From Franconibacter helveticus LMG 23732 (lineage in GTDB: Bacteria > Pseudomonadota > Gammaproteobacteria > Enterobacterales > Enterobacteriaceae), in NCBI RefSeq assembly GCF_000463115.2, contig NZ_AWFX01000045.1:372001-436000 (forward strand): a stretch of DNA of 64,000 nucleotides. Direction: 5' to 3'. The number at the start of each line of letters is the position of its first letter. Position 1 is the stretch's first letter. Position numbers and translations under genes: made by a program. Below, piece after piece: positions 12,790 through 24,277 of the stretch. The notes below the pieces were generated by a model. The model ran no database searches, was not told where the DNA came from, and saw only the letters and a list, made by a program, of their open reading frames with translations.

Positions 12790-14850
12790 ATGGGTCAGGA
12801 AAAGCTATATATCGAAAAAGAACTAAGTTGGCTGTCTTTCAACGAGCGCGTGCTCCAGGAGGCGGCGGACAAAAGCAACCCGCTGATTGAACGTATGCGC
12901 TTTTTGGGGATCTACTCCAACAACCTTGATGAGTTTTACAAGGTGCGCTTTGCGGAACTCAAGCGTCGCATCATCATCAGCGAAGAGCAGGGTTCACACT
13001 CACATTCCCGCCATCTGTTAGGTAAGATCCAGTCCCGCGTGCTGAAAACGGATCAGGAGTTTGACGGTTTATATAACGATCTGCTGCTGGAAATGGCTCG
13101 CAACCAGATCTTCCTCATAAACGAAAGACAGCTTTCCGACAATCAACAAACCTGGCTGCGCCACTACTTCAAACACTATTTGCGCCAGCACATTACGCCA
13201 ACGCTGATAAACCGCGACACCGATCTCGTCCAGTTTCTGAAAGATGATTACACCTACCTGGCGGTAGAAATTATTCGCGGCGACGAAATCCGCTATGCGC
13301 TGCTGGAAATCCCGTCCGACAAGGTGCCGCGCTTCGTCAACCTGCCGCCGGAGGCGCCTCGCCGCCGCAAGCCAATGATCCTCCTGGACAATATTCTGCG
13401 TTTCTGTCTGGAAGATATTTTTAAAGGCTTTTTTGACTACGATGCGCTTAACGCCTATTCGATGAAGATGACGCGCGACGCAGAGTACGACCTGGTGCAC
13501 GAAATGGAGTCGAGCCTGCTGGAGCTGATGTCTTCAAGCCTCAAGCAGCGTTTGACCGCCGAACCAGTTCGCTTTGTTTATCAGCGCGATATGCCAGACG
13601 CGATGGTGGAAATGCTGCGCCAGAAGCTCTCTATCTCCCGTTATGATTCTATTATTCCGGGCGGGCGCTACCATAACTTCAAAGATTTCATCAGCTTTCC
13701 GAACGTGGGCAAAGCCAACCTGGTGAATAAACCGCTGCCCCGTTTGCGCCATATCTGGTTTGATAAATTCCGCAATGGCTTTGACGCCATTCGCGAGCGC
13801 GATGTATTGCTTTATTACCCTTACCACACCTTTGAACATGTGCTGGAGCTGCTGCGCCAGGCCTCGTTCGACCCAAGCGTACTGGCGATTAAGATTAATA
13901 TTTACCGCGTGGCGAAAGATTCCCGCATTATCGACTCGATGATCCACGCTGCGCATAACGGTAAAAAAGTGACGGTGGTGGTGGAGTTGCAGGCGCGCTT
14001 TGACGAAGAGGCGAATATTCACTGGGCGAAGCGCCTCACCGAAGCGGGGGTTCATGTTATTTTCTCCGCGCCCGGGCTTAAAATTCACGCCAAACTTTTT
14101 CTTATCTCCCGTAAAGAGGGCGAAGAAGTGGTGCGTTACGCCCACATCGGCACAGGTAACTTTAACGAAAAAACCGCGCGGATTTATACCGACTATTCGT
14201 TACTTACCGCGGATGCGCGCATCACCAATGAAGTGCGCCGCGTCTTTAACTTTATCGAGAACCCCTACCGCCCGGTAAGCTTTGACTATCTGCTGGTTTC
14301 GCCGCAAAACTCCCGGCGCCTGCTTTATGAGATGATCGATACGGAAATTGCCAACGCGCAGCAGGGTCTGCCTTCCGGCATTACGCTAAAACTGAATAAC
14401 CTGGTTGATAAAGGGCTGGTGGACAGACTTTACGCGGCCTCCAGCGCTGGCGTGCCGGTAAACCTGCTGATCCGCGGCATGTGTTCGTTGATTCCTGAAC
14501 TGGAAGGGTTGAGCGATAATATTCGCGTTATCAGCATCGTAGACCGCTACCTTGAGCACGATCGCATCTATATTTTCGAACGCGGCGGCGACAAACAGGT
14601 CTATCTCTCTTCCGCAGACTGGATGACGCGTAACATCGATTACCGTATTGAAGTGGCCGCGCCGCTCCTTGATCCTCGACTCAAGCAGCGGATCCTGGAT
14701 ATTATCGACATCTTGTTCAGCGATACGGTTAAAGCCCGCATTATCGATAAAGAACTAAGCAATCGTTACGTGCCGCGCGGCAACCGCCGAAAAGTGCGTG
14801 CGCAGTTAGCGATTTACGACTATCTCAAATCACTAGAGCAACCTGACTGA
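12790..14850 (+). CDS. ppk: Polyphosphate kinase 1
   Basis: Ppk reversibly polymerises the gamma phosphate of ATP into inorganic polyphosphate at the inner membrane. The 686-residue protein begins [20 protein letters not shown] as in E. coli. The phosphorylated active-site His is His433 in [12 protein letters not shown] and the second conserved His is near 590 in [10 protein letters not shown]. Both are displaced by two residues from E. coli numbering, consistent with a short deletion near residues 320-325 (IWFDKFRNG). The two phospholipase-D-like domains are intact. ppx follows after six bases. Confidence 0.98.
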   Translation: MGQEKLYIEKELSWLSFNERVLQEAADKSNPLIERMRFLGIYSNNLDEFYKVRFAELKRRIIISEEQGSHSHSRHLLGKIQSRVLKTDQEFDGLYNDLLLEMARNQIFLINERQLSDNQQTWLRHYFKHYLRQHITPTLINRDTDLVQFLKDDYTYLAVEIIRGDEIRYALLEIPSDKVPRFVNLPPEAPRRRKPMILLDNILRFCLEDIFKGFFDYDALNAYSMKMTRDAEYDLVHEMESSLLELMSSSLKQRLTAEPVRFVYQRDMPDAMVEMLRQKLSISRYDSIIPGGRYHNFKDFISFPNVGKANLVNKPLPRLRHIWFDKFRNGFDAIRERDVLLYYPYHTFEHVLELLRQASFDPSVLAIKINIYRVAKDSRIIDSMIHAAHNGKKVTVVVELQARFDEEANIHWAKRLTEAGVHVIFSAPGLKIHAKLFLISRKEGEEVVRYAHIGTGNFNEKTARIYTDYSLLTADARITNEVRRVFNFIENPYRPVSFDYLLVSPQNSRRLLYEMIDTEIANAQQGLPSGITLKLNNLVDKGLVDRLYAASSAGVPVNLLIRGMCSLIPELEGLSDNIRVISIVDRYLEHDRIYIFERGGDKQVYLSSADWMTRNIDYRIEVAAPLLDPRLKQRILDIIDILFSDTVKARIIDKELSNRYVPRGNRRKVRAQLAIYDYLKSLEQPD

Positions 14851-14856
14851 TACTCT

Positions 14857-16398
14857 ATGCCGATAAACTCACAAGCTCCGCGACCGCAGGAATTCGCTGC
14901 GGTCGACCTCGGCTCTAACAGCTTCCACATGGTCATCGCCCGCGTCGTGGATGGCGCGATGCAAATCATCGGACGACTGAAACAGCGTGTGCATCTGGCC
15001 GACGGGCTGGACGCCAACAATATGCTGACAGAGGAGGCCATGGAGCGCGGCCTCGCCTGCTTGTCGCTCTTTGCAGAAAGGTTGCAGGGGTTTTCCCCCG
15101 CTAACGTCTGTATCGTCGGCACCCATACTTTGCGCCAGGCGACTAACGCGCCGGAGTTCCTCAAGCGCGCCGAACAGGTTATCCCCTACCCTATTGAAAT
15201 CATCTCGGGCAATGAAGAAGCGCGTTTGATTTTTATGGGCGTGGAACATACGCAGCCGGAACGCGGACGCAAGCTGGTTATTGATATTGGCGGCGGCTCT
15301 ACAGAGCTTGTTATCGGCGAAGATTTTGAACCGCAGCTGGTGGAAAGCCGCCGCATGGGCTGCGTCAGTTTCGCGCAGCACTTTTTCGCCAACGGCGAGA
15401 TAACGCCGGATAACTTCCGCCGCGCACGCCTCGCAGCGGTGCAAAAACTGGAAAGTCTTGCCTGGCAGTATCGCTTACATGGCTGGAGCGTCGCGCTTGG
15501 CGCGTCGGGCACCATCAAAGCAGCGCATGAAGTGCTGCTGGCTATGGGCGAAAAAGACGGGCTTATCACTGCGGATCGCCTGGACAAGCTGCGTGATGAA
15601 GTTCTGAACTATAAAAGCTTTACTTCTTTAACGCTGCCAGGGCTTTCCGAAGAGCGTAAAGCGGTATTCGTGCCCGGTCTCGCTATTCTTTGCGGCGTGT
15701 TCGACGCGCTGGCAATCCGCGAGCTTCGCCTTTCGGATGGCGCATTGCGCGAAGGGGTGCTTTATGAGATGGAAGGCCGCTTCCGCCATCAGGATATCCG
15801 CAGCAGAACCGCGCAGAGCCTTGCCAATCAGTACCATATTGACCGCGAGCAGGCTAAGCGGGTGCTGGATACCACCACTCAAATGTACGACCAGTGGCAA
15901 GCGCAAAACCCGAAGCTTGCCAACCCGCAGCTGGCGGCGCTGATGAAATGGGCCACCATGCTGCATGAAGTGGGCCTCACCATCAACCACAGCGGCATGC
16001 ATCGCCATTCCGCCTATATTCTACAACACAGCGATCTGCCGGGCTTCACGCAGGAACAGCAGGCGCTAATGGCGACGCTGGTGCGTTATCACCGCAAGGC
16101 TATCAAGCTTGACGAACTGCCGCGCTTCACGCTCTTTAAGAAAAAGCAGTATTTGCCGCTGATTCAACTGCTGCGTCTTGGCGTATTGCTCAATAACCAG
16201 CGCCAGGCGACGACTACGCCGCCTACGCTGGTGCTGGAAACAGACGATAATCACTGGACGCTGCGTTTCCCGCATGACTGGTTCAGCCAGAATGCGCTGG
16301 TCATGCTCGACCTGGAGCGCGAACAGCAGTACTGGCAAGATGTCACCGGATGGCGTCTGACCATTGAAGAAGAAGTTAGCCCTGAAGCGGCGGCTTAA
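14857..16398 (+). CDS. ppx: Exopolyphosphatase
   Basis: Ppx removes terminal phosphates from long polyphosphate, opposing Ppk encoded just upstream. The 513-residue product equals the E. coli length and has the ASKHA ATPase fold: [17 protein letters not shown] near residue 15 and [16 protein letters not shown] near 140. A C-terminal HD-like region contains LHEVGL and HRHSAYI. The ATG lies six bases after the ppk stop, and the pair shares a transcript ended by an intrinsic terminator. Confidence 0.98.
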   Translation: MPINSQAPRPQEFAAVDLGSNSFHMVIARVVDGAMQIIGRLKQRVHLADGLDANNMLTEEAMERGLACLSLFAERLQGFSPANVCIVGTHTLRQATNAPEFLKRAEQVIPYPIEIISGNEEARLIFMGVEHTQPERGRKLVIDIGGGSTELVIGEDFEPQLVESRRMGCVSFAQHFFANGEITPDNFRRARLAAVQKLESLAWQYRLHGWSVALGASGTIKAAHEVLLAMGEKDGLITADRLDKLRDEVLNYKSFTSLTLPGLSEERKAVFVPGLAILCGVFDALAIRELRLSDGALREGVLYEMEGRFRHQDIRSRTAQSLANQYHIDREQAKRVLDTTTQMYDQWQAQNPKLANPQLAALMKWATMLHEVGLTINHSGMHRHSAYILQHSDLPGFTQEQQALMATLVRYHRKAIKLDELPRFTLFKKKQYLPLIQLLRLGVLLNNQRQATTTPPTLVLETDDNHWTLRFPHDWFSQNALVMLDLEREQQYWQDVTGWRLTIEEEVSPEAAA

Positions 16399-16406
16399 GC
16401 ATTGTT

Positions 16407-16436
16407 AAAGGAGCGCATTACGCGCTCCTTTTTATT
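16407..16436. terminator. Terminator between ppx and yfgF
   Basis: A 10-bp stem AAAGGAGCGC / GCGCTCCTTT with a 5-base loop is followed by a T-rich tract on the plus strand. It also overlaps the yfgF stop codon, so it may serve both convergent units. Confidence 0.88.
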
Positions 16437-18654
16437 TATTTGCGACCAGCGTCTCAAGCGGTTGCGGATGCCCAATCAGAAACCCCTGCAAATAATCTAT
16501 GCCTAATTCGCGAACCAGCGCGGCCGTCGCCTCGTTCTCGACATATTCCGCCACAATCTGCATTTTTTTCATGCGCGCCAGGCGGCACATAGATTCAACT
16601 ATCTGGTAATCCAGGCTGCTGGCGGCGAGGTTGCGAATAAAGCTGCCGTCGATTTTCATAATATCAGCGTCAATATTTTTAAGGCGGGCATAGCTGGCGT
16701 AGCCGGTTCCAAAGTCATCAATGGCAATACGGCAACCCATGGCGCGCAAGCGCTGCACGTTTTGATGCGTTTGGTCGTAATTGGTCAAAGAGCTGCTTTC
16801 GGTTATTTCGAAAATAAGCTGCCAGGGTTCAATCTGATACCGCGCCAACAGCCCCTGGACCTCGTTCGGGAAAAGCGTTCTGCAAAGCGAAGAGGTGGTG
16901 AGGTTTACGGCGAACCGGCTGCCAGGCAGTTTTTCACGCCATTGCGCCATAAACGCCAGCGTATTTTCCAGCACCATCAGGTCAATACGCGAAGAGAGAC
17001 CAAATTCCTGAGCGACAGGTAAAAACCGCTCTGGCAGTACTCTTTCGCCATTCTGGCTCTGCATCCTCAGTAAGACTTCGTAGTAATCATCGCCGCGCAT
17101 GCCAGCTATAGGCTGCGCCATCAGGACAAACTGATTATTGTCCAGCGCGTTTTGCAGCTGGTTGAGCATTTCAACCTTGCTCTTCACGGCTTGTTGAACG
17201 TGATTCGCGCCGCGATCCTGCATGCTTTCAGGTCGATTGCTGGTCAGCGAGAGATCGGCCATGGTGCTCATTTCGCCCAGTAATAAATGCAAATGCGTAA
17301 CAGGCGAGCGGACAAAACTGTAGCTTATGCCTACCTGCGGTTGCAGCGGCATACCGTCCCACATAAAACGAAACTGCTTAATGTGTTGCGCGAGCCTGTC
17401 GATACGCTCCGGGTGCGATTCAGTGCGCAGACGCAGCACCATGTCATGCCCGGAAAGCTGATAGGCCAGCTCGCCCGGTTCCATCACATCACGCAACCAG
17501 GCCGCCATTCGCTGTTTGTAGTAGACACGGAGCATTAATCCGTAATTGCGTCCCAGCAGATCCAGCTCCGGGATGCGCATAAAGCAGAGTATCGACCATG
17601 GCGTATCGGCAAGATCGCGGCTGAGCGCCCGTAAATTTGGCAGGTGAAACAGCGGATCAACCAAAGCCAGACGTCTTCCGCGCTGATGTACGAAACGCTG
17701 TCGCGTAGCGGTTAGCGCCATAAAGATAATAACCAGCGAGAAAATACCGTAACTCGAAGAGTTAATTACCAGCTGGAAATCATAATTAGGTGTTGTTGGA
17801 AAGTAGCGATAAAAATAGTGACACAGCAGGATAAGCAGCGGCGTCCAGACGCTAATAACAAGAAAATAGCCGAAGCGCATTGCGCCCCACAGCATCAAAG
17901 GAAGCAACAGCGAGAGCGAATAACTTGTACTGAATATAGAAGACTCAGGACTTAGCGGCAGCAGTAATAAAAGAAGTAACCCCGCCAGCAAACTAAGCCA
18001 TATGCCTGCTTCAACCTTAGTGACGCGTTTATCGCACTGGGCGCGCATCTGGCTGATAAAAGCATAAAAATAACGAGGGTGCCGCGTAAGACGAATAATT
18101 AAAGAAAACAGAGGGATCCCGGTAAGACACCCCACCAGCACCGCCTGATAATTTACCAGCGTTAACAAGGTAAACGGGTTTTCGCCCATAAGTTGCGCAT
18201 GTTGATCGTATAAACCAAAGAAGGTCGAAAACTGGTAAAAGAGCATAAAAAGCGTGGCGTTAACAAATACCAGCCAGAAAAGTCGTTGCCCGATAGCTTT
18301 TGAGTACCAGCCAGAGACCGGCGCCGTTCGGGTTGCGAAAACCCGGTATCCTCCCCAGCTCAGTAAAGTGGGCACCAAAAAGTGGATAACGGTAATCAGC
18401 AAATCGCTCTTACAGCGCAGGGAATAATAGTTAACCACTAAACTCAGCACTATGCCCGGCAGCGCCGCCCAACCATAAAAAAGTAACAGCGTGGTGATCA
18501 GCGACAGCGGGAGAAAATAAAGAATGACCGGCGCGTCATTGACCCAGGTCAGGGTGCTACAGTAACGCGCAAAAGGCAGCAAAACGAACGGCAGAAGTAA
18601 GGGCAGCCCCCACCATTTTTCTTTATATAATTTCAGCGTGTTAATCAGTTGCAT
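16432..18654 (-). CDS. yfgF: Cyclic di-GMP phosphodiesterase YfgF
   Basis: The protein is about 740 residues: an N-terminal membrane sensor region with eight or more hydrophobic segments (MASE1-like, to about residue 310), a degenerate GGDEF domain (SGHDM in place of GGDEF) and a C-terminal EAL domain. The EAL domain keeps EVL for EAL, FEITES, DDFGTGYASY and KIDGSFIRN, so phosphodiesterase activity is expected and cyclase activity is not. E. coli YfgF is described as an anaerobic c-di-GMP phosphodiesterase. The start MQLINTLKLYKEKWWG matches the orthologue; a TTG 45 bases upstream is an alternative. The N-terminus is divergent from E. coli. Confidence 0.92.
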   Translation of the reverse strand: MQLINTLKLYKEKWWGLPLLLPFVLLPFARYCSTLTWVNDAPVILYFLPLSLITTLLLFYGWAALPGIVLSLVVNYYSLRCKSDLLITVIHFLVPTLLSWGGYRVFATRTAPVSGWYSKAIGQRLFWLVFVNATLFMLFYQFSTFFGLYDQHAQLMGENPFTLLTLVNYQAVLVGCLTGIPLFSLIIRLTRHPRYFYAFISQMRAQCDKRVTKVEAGIWLSLLAGLLLLLLLPLSPESSIFSTSYSLSLLLPLMLWGAMRFGYFLVISVWTPLLILLCHYFYRYFPTTPNYDFQLVINSSSYGIFSLVIIFMALTATRQRFVHQRGRRLALVDPLFHLPNLRALSRDLADTPWSILCFMRIPELDLLGRNYGLMLRVYYKQRMAAWLRDVMEPGELAYQLSGHDMVLRLRTESHPERIDRLAQHIKQFRFMWDGMPLQPQVGISYSFVRSPVTHLHLLLGEMSTMADLSLTSNRPESMQDRGANHVQQAVKSKVEMLNQLQNALDNNQFVLMAQPIAGMRGDDYYEVLLRMQSQNGERVLPERFLPVAQEFGLSSRIDLMVLENTLAFMAQWREKLPGSRFAVNLTTSSLCRTLFPNEVQGLLARYQIEPWQLIFEITESSSLTNYDQTHQNVQRLRAMGCRIAIDDFGTGYASYARLKNIDADIMKIDGSFIRNLAASSLDYQIVESMCRLARMKKMQIVAEYVENEATAALVRELGIDYLQGFLIGHPQPLETLVANK

Positions 18655-18782
18655 AGATGCCCGGTTAAAACCTCTTTTCCTGCGAGGCGTTGAGGGCAAG
18701 CATCCAACCTTGCCGAAAGAGACTACAACAGGCGTAGTCGTTGCGAAACGGAATGAAATTTTAGTTAAGGAGAGAGATTAAT

Positions 18783-18800
18783 AATTGATATATATCAATT
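18783..18800. promoter_or_regulatory. FNR-type operator in the yfgF-yfgG intergenic region
   Basis: AATTGATATATATCAATT is an 18-bp perfect palindrome whose core TTGAT-N4-ATCAA equals the FNR consensus. It lies about 130 bases before the yfgF start, within an AT-rich 340-bp divergent promoter region that otherwise holds no gene. Oxygen control of yfgF is therefore likely. Confidence 0.8.
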
Positions 18801-18996
18801 TATGCCTCTCTCTATTTACACTTTTTGCGCATTGCTTATAAAAACTATTTTATTACTAATATGAAATTTTTTTAGATAACAACCAGTAATCTTTACTTGA
18901 CCTATTTTTACGTGATGAAGAATTGACCCCTCCGCCGCGCTGTGCCTTAATAGTGAAGTCGCCCGCAGTTGTCGGGCAAACCTGAAGGAAACTGGT

Positions 18997-19197
18997 GTGA
19001 CACAGGCCACCTCCCCCTTACGAATACGAAAACGACACCGCTTTAACAGTCGCATGACCCGCATTGTACTGCTTATCAGCTTTTTCTTCCTTTTTGGCCG
19101 CTTTGTTTACTCAGCCGTAGGCGCATGGTATCACTACCAGGACAAAGTACAGGCGCAACAATCCAGTCTGACTATCGAAACCACGTCGCAACGCTGA
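18997..19197 (+). CDS. yfgG: Small membrane protein YfgG
   Basis: The 66-residue product aligns with E. coli YfgG (63 residues). It has a basic N-terminus (RIRKRHRFNSRMTR), one hydrophobic segment at about residues 22-42 (IVLLISFFFLFGRFVYSAVGA) and a short polar tail. Translation is assigned to a GTG codon preceded by AAGGAA. E. coli YfgG has been linked to nickel and cobalt stress, but the mechanism is unknown. It diverges from yfgF and could share its oxygen-responsive promoter region. Confidence 0.88.
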   Translation: MTQATSPLRIRKRHRFNSRMTRIVLLISFFFLFGRFVYSAVGAWYHYQDKVQAQQSSLTIETTSQR

Positions 19198-19549
19198 CCG
19201 CTATTCTATCCTGAGATGACACTGCCCTGACGGCGCGGTGGGCTTATTTTTGCCTTTAGTCCGGCTTAACAGGCATTACGCTGCTGTCATGCCAGCCCGC
19301 TGAAAGTGCAAACCAGCTATCATCGAGGCTTACTTTTTATAAAGCGATTCGAACAGGTGATATCGCACGTTTCCTTATGCCTGTCTGCTTCCGGTTGCGT
19401 TTATCCTGCTGGCGTTCCTGCTTGCCTGGCGCCAGTGCCCGAGAGCAGGCACAGTGAGTAAGATGATGAGATATAAAAAAACCCCCTGCTTGCACAGAGG
19501 GTTTACTATCAGGCCAAATAGCTATGATGAAAAATAGCTGAACAGCGGC
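19198..19549. other. Intergenic region without a convincing gene between yfgG and guaA
   Basis: E. coli carries yfgH and yfgI in this place; neither is recognisable here. One reading frame around 19361-19510 encodes a hydrophobic stretch (ACLLPVAFILLAFLLAW) but has no ATG, GTG or TTG ahead of it after an in-frame stop, so it looks like a remnant or chance. The guaA terminator occupies the last part. Confidence 0.6.
19474..19505 (-). terminator. Intrinsic terminator of guaBA
   Basis: On the minus strand AACCCTCTG and CAGGGGGTT pair (one G-T wobble) around a 6-base loop and are followed by seven T residues, 45 bases after the guaA stop. Confidence 0.85.
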
Positions 19550-21127
19550 TTATTCCCACTCAATCGTAGCCGGTGGCTTACCGCTGATGTCATAGACTAC
19601 GCGGGAAATGCCGTTCACTTCGTTGATGATACGGTTGGAAACGCGGCCCAGGAAGTCATAAGGCAGGTGTGCCCAGTGCGCGGTCATAAAGTCGATAGTT
19701 TCCACCGCACGCAGGGAAACAACCCAGTCGTATTTACGGCCATCGCCCATGACGCCTACGGAGCGTACCGGCAGGAACACGGTGAACGCCTGGCTCACTT
19801 TGTCATAGAGATCCGCTTTACGCAGCTCTTCGATGAAGATCGCGTCGGCACGGCGCAGCAGATCGCAGTACTCTTTCTTCACTTCTCCCAGTACGCGTAC
19901 GCCAAGGCCCGGCCCCGGGAACGGGTGACGGTACAGCATATCGAACGGCAGACCCAGTTCGAGACCGATTTTACGCACTTCATCTTTGAACAGCTCTTTG
20001 AGCGGTTCAACGAGCCCCATCTTCATCTCTTTCGGCAGGCCGCCTACGTTATGGTGAGATTTAATCACGTGCGCTTTACCGGTAGCGGAAGCGGCGGATT
20101 CAATCACATCCGGGTAGATGGTGCCCTGCGCCAGCCATTTCACATCTTCAAGCTTCAGCGCTTCTTCATCAAACACTTCAACAAAGACGCGACCGATGAT
20201 TTTGCGCTTCGCTTCCGGGTCGTTTTCACCCGCCAGCGCTTCGAGGAAACGCGCTTCCGCCGGTACATGAACAATGTTCAGGCCGAAGTGGTCGCCAAAC
20301 ATGTCCATCACCTGTTCCGCTTCATTCAGGCGCAGCAGGCCGTTATCAACGAATACGCAAGTCAGACGGTCGCCAATGGCGCGGTGCAGCAGCATGGCGG
20401 TTACAGAGGAATCCACGCCGCCGGAGAGGCCAAGGATCACTTTGTCGTTGCCTACCTGCTGGCGAATGCGCTCCACTGCGTCATCGATAATCTTCGCCGG
20501 GGTCCACAGCGCTTCACACTGGCAGATATCGCGCACGAAGCGCTCCAGCATACGTAAGCCCTGGCGGGTGTGAGTCACTTCCGGGTGGAACTGCACGCCG
20601 TAAAAGCGTTTCTCTTCATTAGCCATAATGGCGAACGGGCTGGTTTCGGTGCTGGCGACGGTCACGAAGTCAGACGGGATAGCGGTAACTTTATCGCCGT
20701 GGCTCATCCATACGTCCAGCAGCGGGTTGCCGCTCGCGCTCAGCGCGTCTTCGATGCCGCGAACCAGCGCGCTGTCGGTTTTTACTTCTACCTGCGCATA
20801 ACCAAATTCACGCTCGTTTGAACCTTCAACATGGCCGCCCAACTGCATAGCCATGGTCTGCATGCCGTAGCAAACGCCCAGCACCGGCACGCCCGCTTCA
20901 AACACATACTGCGGCGCGCGCGGGCTGTTCTCTTCGGTGGTGCTTTCCGGACCGCCGGAGAGAATAATCCCGTTCGGGTTAAATTCACGGATCTGGGCTT
21001 CAGTCACATCCCATGCCCAGAGTTCGCAATAAACGCCCAGTTCACGGACGCGGCGGGCGACAAGCTGCGTGTACTGCGAGCCGAAATCAAGAATGAGAAT
21101 GCGATGTTTATGGATATTTTCCGTCAT
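19550..21127 (-). CDS. guaA: GMP synthase (glutamine-hydrolysing)
   Basis: GuaA aminates XMP to GMP using glutamine and ATP. The 525-residue product equals the E. coli length. The N-terminal class-I amidotransferase domain has catalytic Cys86 in GVCYGMQ and the His-Glu pair in VQFHPEVTH. The ATP-pyrophosphatase domain follows with the PP-loop [10 protein letters not shown] near residue 230, then the C-terminal dimerisation domain ending PPATIEWE. It lies 65 bases after guaB in the guaBA operon. Confidence 0.98.
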   Translation of the reverse strand: MTENIHKHRILILDFGSQYTQLVARRVRELGVYCELWAWDVTEAQIREFNPNGIILSGGPESTTEENSPRAPQYVFEAGVPVLGVCYGMQTMAMQLGGHVEGSNEREFGYAQVEVKTDSALVRGIEDALSASGNPLLDVWMSHGDKVTAIPSDFVTVASTETSPFAIMANEEKRFYGVQFHPEVTHTRQGLRMLERFVRDICQCEALWTPAKIIDDAVERIRQQVGNDKVILGLSGGVDSSVTAMLLHRAIGDRLTCVFVDNGLLRLNEAEQVMDMFGDHFGLNIVHVPAEARFLEALAGENDPEAKRKIIGRVFVEVFDEEALKLEDVKWLAQGTIYPDVIESAASATGKAHVIKSHHNVGGLPKEMKMGLVEPLKELFKDEVRKIGLELGLPFDMLYRHPFPGPGLGVRVLGEVKKEYCDLLRRADAIFIEELRKADLYDKVSQAFTVFLPVRSVGVMGDGRKYDWVVSLRAVETIDFMTAHWAHLPYDFLGRVSNRIINEVNGISRVVYDISGKPPATIEWE

Positions 21128-21192
21128 TGACGCTAATTCCGAGGCAAGTGCAATTAAAGTAAATCGCCCGGCGCATGGCCGGGCGAGGAAAA

Positions 21193-22659
21193 TCAGGAGC
21201 CCATGCGGTAGTTCGGGGACTCTTTGGTAATGGTTACGTCGTGTACGTGGCTTTCCTGAATGCCCGCGCCGCTGATACGCACAAATTCCGCCTTAGTGCG
21301 CAGCTCGAGGATAGTACCACAGCCGGTCAGGCCCATACAGGAACGCAGGCCGCCCATCTGCTGGTGAATAATCTCTTTCAGACGGCCTTTATACGCTACG
21401 CGGCCTTCGATACCTTCCGGCACCAGCTTGTCAGCAGCGTTATCGGTCTGGAAGTAACGATCGGAAGAACCTTTAGACATCGCGCCGAGCGAGCCCATAC
21501 CGCGATAGGATTTATAAGAGCGGCCCTGATAAAGCTCGATTTCACCCGGCGATTCCTCGGTGCCTGCCAGCATAGAGCCAACCATGACCGCGCTCGCGCC
21601 TGCGGCAATCGCTTTGGCGATGTCGCCGGAGAAGCGGATACCGCCGTCGGCGATAACCGGAATGCCGGTGCCTTCCAGCGCTTCAACCGCGTCTGCAACG
21701 GCGGTAATCTGCGGTACGCCCACGCCAGTAACGATACGGGTGGTGCAAATAGAGCCAGGACCAATGCCCACTTTCACTGCGCTAACGCCCGCGTCCGCCA
21801 GCGCTTTTGCGCCCGCCGCCGTGGCCACGTTGCCGCCGATAATTTGCAGATCCGGGTATTTGGCGCGCGTTTCGCGAATACGCTGCAACACGCCTTCGGA
21901 ATGACCATGAGAGGAGTCGATAAGCAGCACGTCAACGCCTGCCGCTACCAGCGCGTCCACACGCTCTTCGTTGCCCGCGCCCGCGCCCACTGCCGCGCCA
22001 ACGCGCAGGCGGCCCTGCTCGTCTTTACAGGCGTTCGGCTTACGTTCCGCTTTCTGGAAGTCTTTAACGGTGATCATGCCGCGCAGATGGAAACTTTCAT
22101 CCACTACCAGCGCTTTCTCAACACGTTTTTCGTGCATTTTGGCGAATACGACTTCACGGGATTCGCCTTCGCGCACGGTGACCAGGCGGGATTTCGGCGT
22201 CATGTAAACGCTGACCGGCTGAGAAAGGTCAGTCACAAAACGCACGTCGCGACCGGTGATAATGCCCACCAGCTCGTTGTCTTCAGTCACAACCGGGTAA
22301 CCTGCAAAGCCGTTACGTTCGGTCAGCTCTTTCACTTCGCGAAGCGTAGTGGTCGGCAATACGGTCTGCGGGTCAGTTACTACGCCGCTTTCATGTTTTT
22401 TCACGCGGCGAACTTCTTCCGCCTGGCGCTCAATAGACATATTTTTGTGAATAAAGCCGATGCCCCCTTCCTGCGCCAGGGCAATAGCCAGACGCGCTTC
22501 GGTAACGGTATCCATCGCAGCGGAAAGCATAGGGATGTTCAGGCGGATCGTTTTGGTCAGCTGCGTGCTGAGATCGGCCGTATTCGGCAGGACGGTAGAA
22601 TGAGCGGGAACGAGGAGAACGTCGTCAAACGTTAAAGCTTCTTTAGCGATACGTAGCAT
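21193..22659 (-). CDS. guaB: Inosine-5'-monophosphate dehydrogenase
   Basis: GuaB oxidises IMP to XMP with NAD, the committed step to guanine nucleotides. Started at [16 protein letters not shown] the product is 488 residues, matching E. coli; a longer reading upstream crosses the operator and is rejected. The catalytic Cys is in GPGSICTTR near residue 305, and a CBS-domain pair lies at about residues 93-200. It is the first gene of guaBA and has a PurR box upstream. Confidence 0.98.
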   Translation of the reverse strand: MLRIAKEALTFDDVLLVPAHSTVLPNTADLSTQLTKTIRLNIPMLSAAMDTVTEARLAIALAQEGGIGFIHKNMSIERQAEEVRRVKKHESGVVTDPQTVLPTTTLREVKELTERNGFAGYPVVTEDNELVGIITGRDVRFVTDLSQPVSVYMTPKSRLVTVREGESREVVFAKMHEKRVEKALVVDESFHLRGMITVKDFQKAERKPNACKDEQGRLRVGAAVGAGAGNEERVDALVAAGVDVLLIDSSHGHSEGVLQRIRETRAKYPDLQIIGGNVATAAGAKALADAGVSAVKVGIGPGSICTTRIVTGVGVPQITAVADAVEALEGTGIPVIADGGIRFSGDIAKAIAAGASAVMVGSMLAGTEESPGEIELYQGRSYKSYRGMGSLGAMSKGSSDRYFQTDNAADKLVPEGIEGRVAYKGRLKEIIHQQMGGLRSCMGLTGCGTILELRTKAEFVRISGAGIQESHVHDVTITKESPNYRMGS

Positions 22660-22721
22660 GGGCAATATCTCAACCTGGGGTGAATGAGAACAGATAAAAT
22701 ATTGCCGCGGCATTATACAGA

Positions 22722-22737
22722 GCGTAACCGATTGCTT
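22722..22737. promoter_or_regulatory. PurR operator of guaBA
   Basis: The minus strand reads AAGCAATCGGTTACGC, which fits the degenerate PurR consensus ANGCAANCGNTTNCNT at all but the last position. It lies 63 bases upstream of the guaB start, in the guaB-xseA divergent region. Confidence 0.8.
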
Positions 22738-22829
22738 CCACATTTTTTTACGCTAAATGCTTGCGATTGAACTGAACGGCGTTACTATCGATGCATTAAC
22801 CCGCTGATTTAGAATTTGATCCAGCTCAC

Positions 22830-24203
22830 ATGTTACCTACGCAAAATTCCGGAATTTTTACCGTCAGCCGTCTGAATCAGACAGTCCGCCTGCTGCTGGA
22901 ACAGGAGATGGGTCAGGTCTGGATAAGCGGTGAAATCTCCAACTTCACCCAGCCTGCCTCTGGTCACTGGTACTTTACGCTGAAGGATGATTCGGCCCAG
23001 GTGCGCTGCGCTATGTTTCGCAACAGCAACCGCCGCGTCACTTTCCGCCCGCAACACGGCCAGCAAGTGTTAGTACGCGCTAACATCACGCTTTATGAGC
23101 CGCGCGGCGACTACCAGATAATCGTTGAGAGCATGCAGCCTGCGGGTGAAGGGCTTTTACAGCAGCGCTACGAACAGCTTAAACAGCGTCTCGCCGCTGA
23201 AGGGCTGTTCGATCAGAGCCTGAAAAAACCGCTCCCCTCCCCGGCTCGCCAGGTTGGCGTTATTACTTCAAAAACCGGCGCGGCGCTCCATGATGTGCTG
23301 CACGTGCTGCAACGCCGCGACCCGTCGCTGCCGGTGGTTATCTATCCAACAGCTGTACAGGGCGAAGATGCGCCGGGGCAAATCGTTCGCGCTATTGAAC
23401 TCGCCAACCGCCGGGACGAATGCGACGTGTTGATCGTCGGTCGCGGCGGCGGCTCGCTGGAAGATTTATGGAGTTTTAACGACGAGCGCGTGGCGCGGGC
23501 GATTTTCGCCAGCCGTATTCCCGTTGTTAGCGCCGTCGGCCATGAAACGGATGTGACTATCGCCGATTTTGTCGCTGACCTGCGCGCCCCGACGCCTTCC
23601 GCCGCCGCCGAGATAGTCAGCCGCAACCAGCTTGAACTGCTGCGCCAGATCCAGTCGCAGCAGCAGCGTCTGGAGATGGCGATGGACTACTTCCTCGCCA
23701 GCAACAACCAGCGCTTTACGCGCCTGCATCATCGTCTGCAACAGCAACACCCGCAACTGCGGCTGGCACGCCAGCAGACCGAGCTGGTGCGGCTGAAACA
23801 GCGTCTTGATACGGCTGTGGATGCCCGATTGCGTCGCGCTTCGCTGCAACAACAGCGTCTTTCGCAGCGTCTTTCACAGCATACGCCGCTGCCTCGCATC
23901 CACCGTTTGCAGACCCGTCTGCAACAGCATGAATATCGGTTATCGCAGCTAGTGAGCGCGCGGCTTGGCGCTTCCCGAGAACGTTTTGCTACGCTCGCGG
24001 CGCACCTCGAAGCTGTAAGCCCCCTTGCGACGCTGGCCCGCGGCTACAGCGTAACGCAGGCGCAAGACGGCAAACTGCTTAAGCAAACGCAGCAGATTAA
24101 ACCGGGCGACACTCTTACCACCCGGCTTGCTGACGGCATAGTGGAAAGCCAGGTTACCGCCATCGCGCCGGTAAAAAAAACGCGTAAACCTAAAAGCGCC
24201 TGA
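22830..24203 (+). CDS. xseA: Exodeoxyribonuclease VII large subunit
   Basis: XseA is the catalytic subunit of exonuclease VII, which degrades single-stranded DNA from both ends together with XseB (encoded elsewhere). The 457-residue product has the N-terminal OB fold (residues 1-100), the catalytic core with [16 protein letters not shown] near residue 205 and [14 protein letters not shown] near 240. A long glutamine- and arginine-rich coiled coil follows at about 265-390, and a C-terminal segment contains LARGYSVT. It diverges from guaB. Confidence 0.97.
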   Translation: MLPTQNSGIFTVSRLNQTVRLLLEQEMGQVWISGEISNFTQPASGHWYFTLKDDSAQVRCAMFRNSNRRVTFRPQHGQQVLVRANITLYEPRGDYQIIVESMQPAGEGLLQQRYEQLKQRLAAEGLFDQSLKKPLPSPARQVGVITSKTGAALHDVLHVLQRRDPSLPVVIYPTAVQGEDAPGQIVRAIELANRRDECDVLIVGRGGGSLEDLWSFNDERVARAIFASRIPVVSAVGHETDVTIADFVADLRAPTPSAAAEIVSRNQLELLRQIQSQQQRLEMAMDYFLASNNQRFTRLHHRLQQQHPQLRLARQQTELVRLKQRLDTAVDARLRRASLQQQRLSQRLSQHTPLPRIHRLQTRLQQHEYRLSQLVSARLGASRERFATLAAHLEAVSPLATLARGYSVTQAQDGKLLKQTQQIKPGDTLTTRLADGIVESQVTAIAPVKKTRKPKSA

Positions 24204-24277
24204 CGCGGCGGCGCTTCGCCAACTATACTGCTGCTGTTCCTTTTTTAATCGGCACTTCCCGCCAGAAGGAGAGCAGC

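Noticed and set aside
19377-19457. 26-codon ATG frame in the yfgG-guaA gap
   Set aside because: Arg- and Cys-rich product, no ribosome site, no resemblance to known small proteins.
21175-22635. 486-codon open frame on the plus strand opposite guaB
   Set aside because: It is the antisense shadow of a GC-rich conserved gene, with His/Arg-rich unlikely protein composition and no ribosome site.
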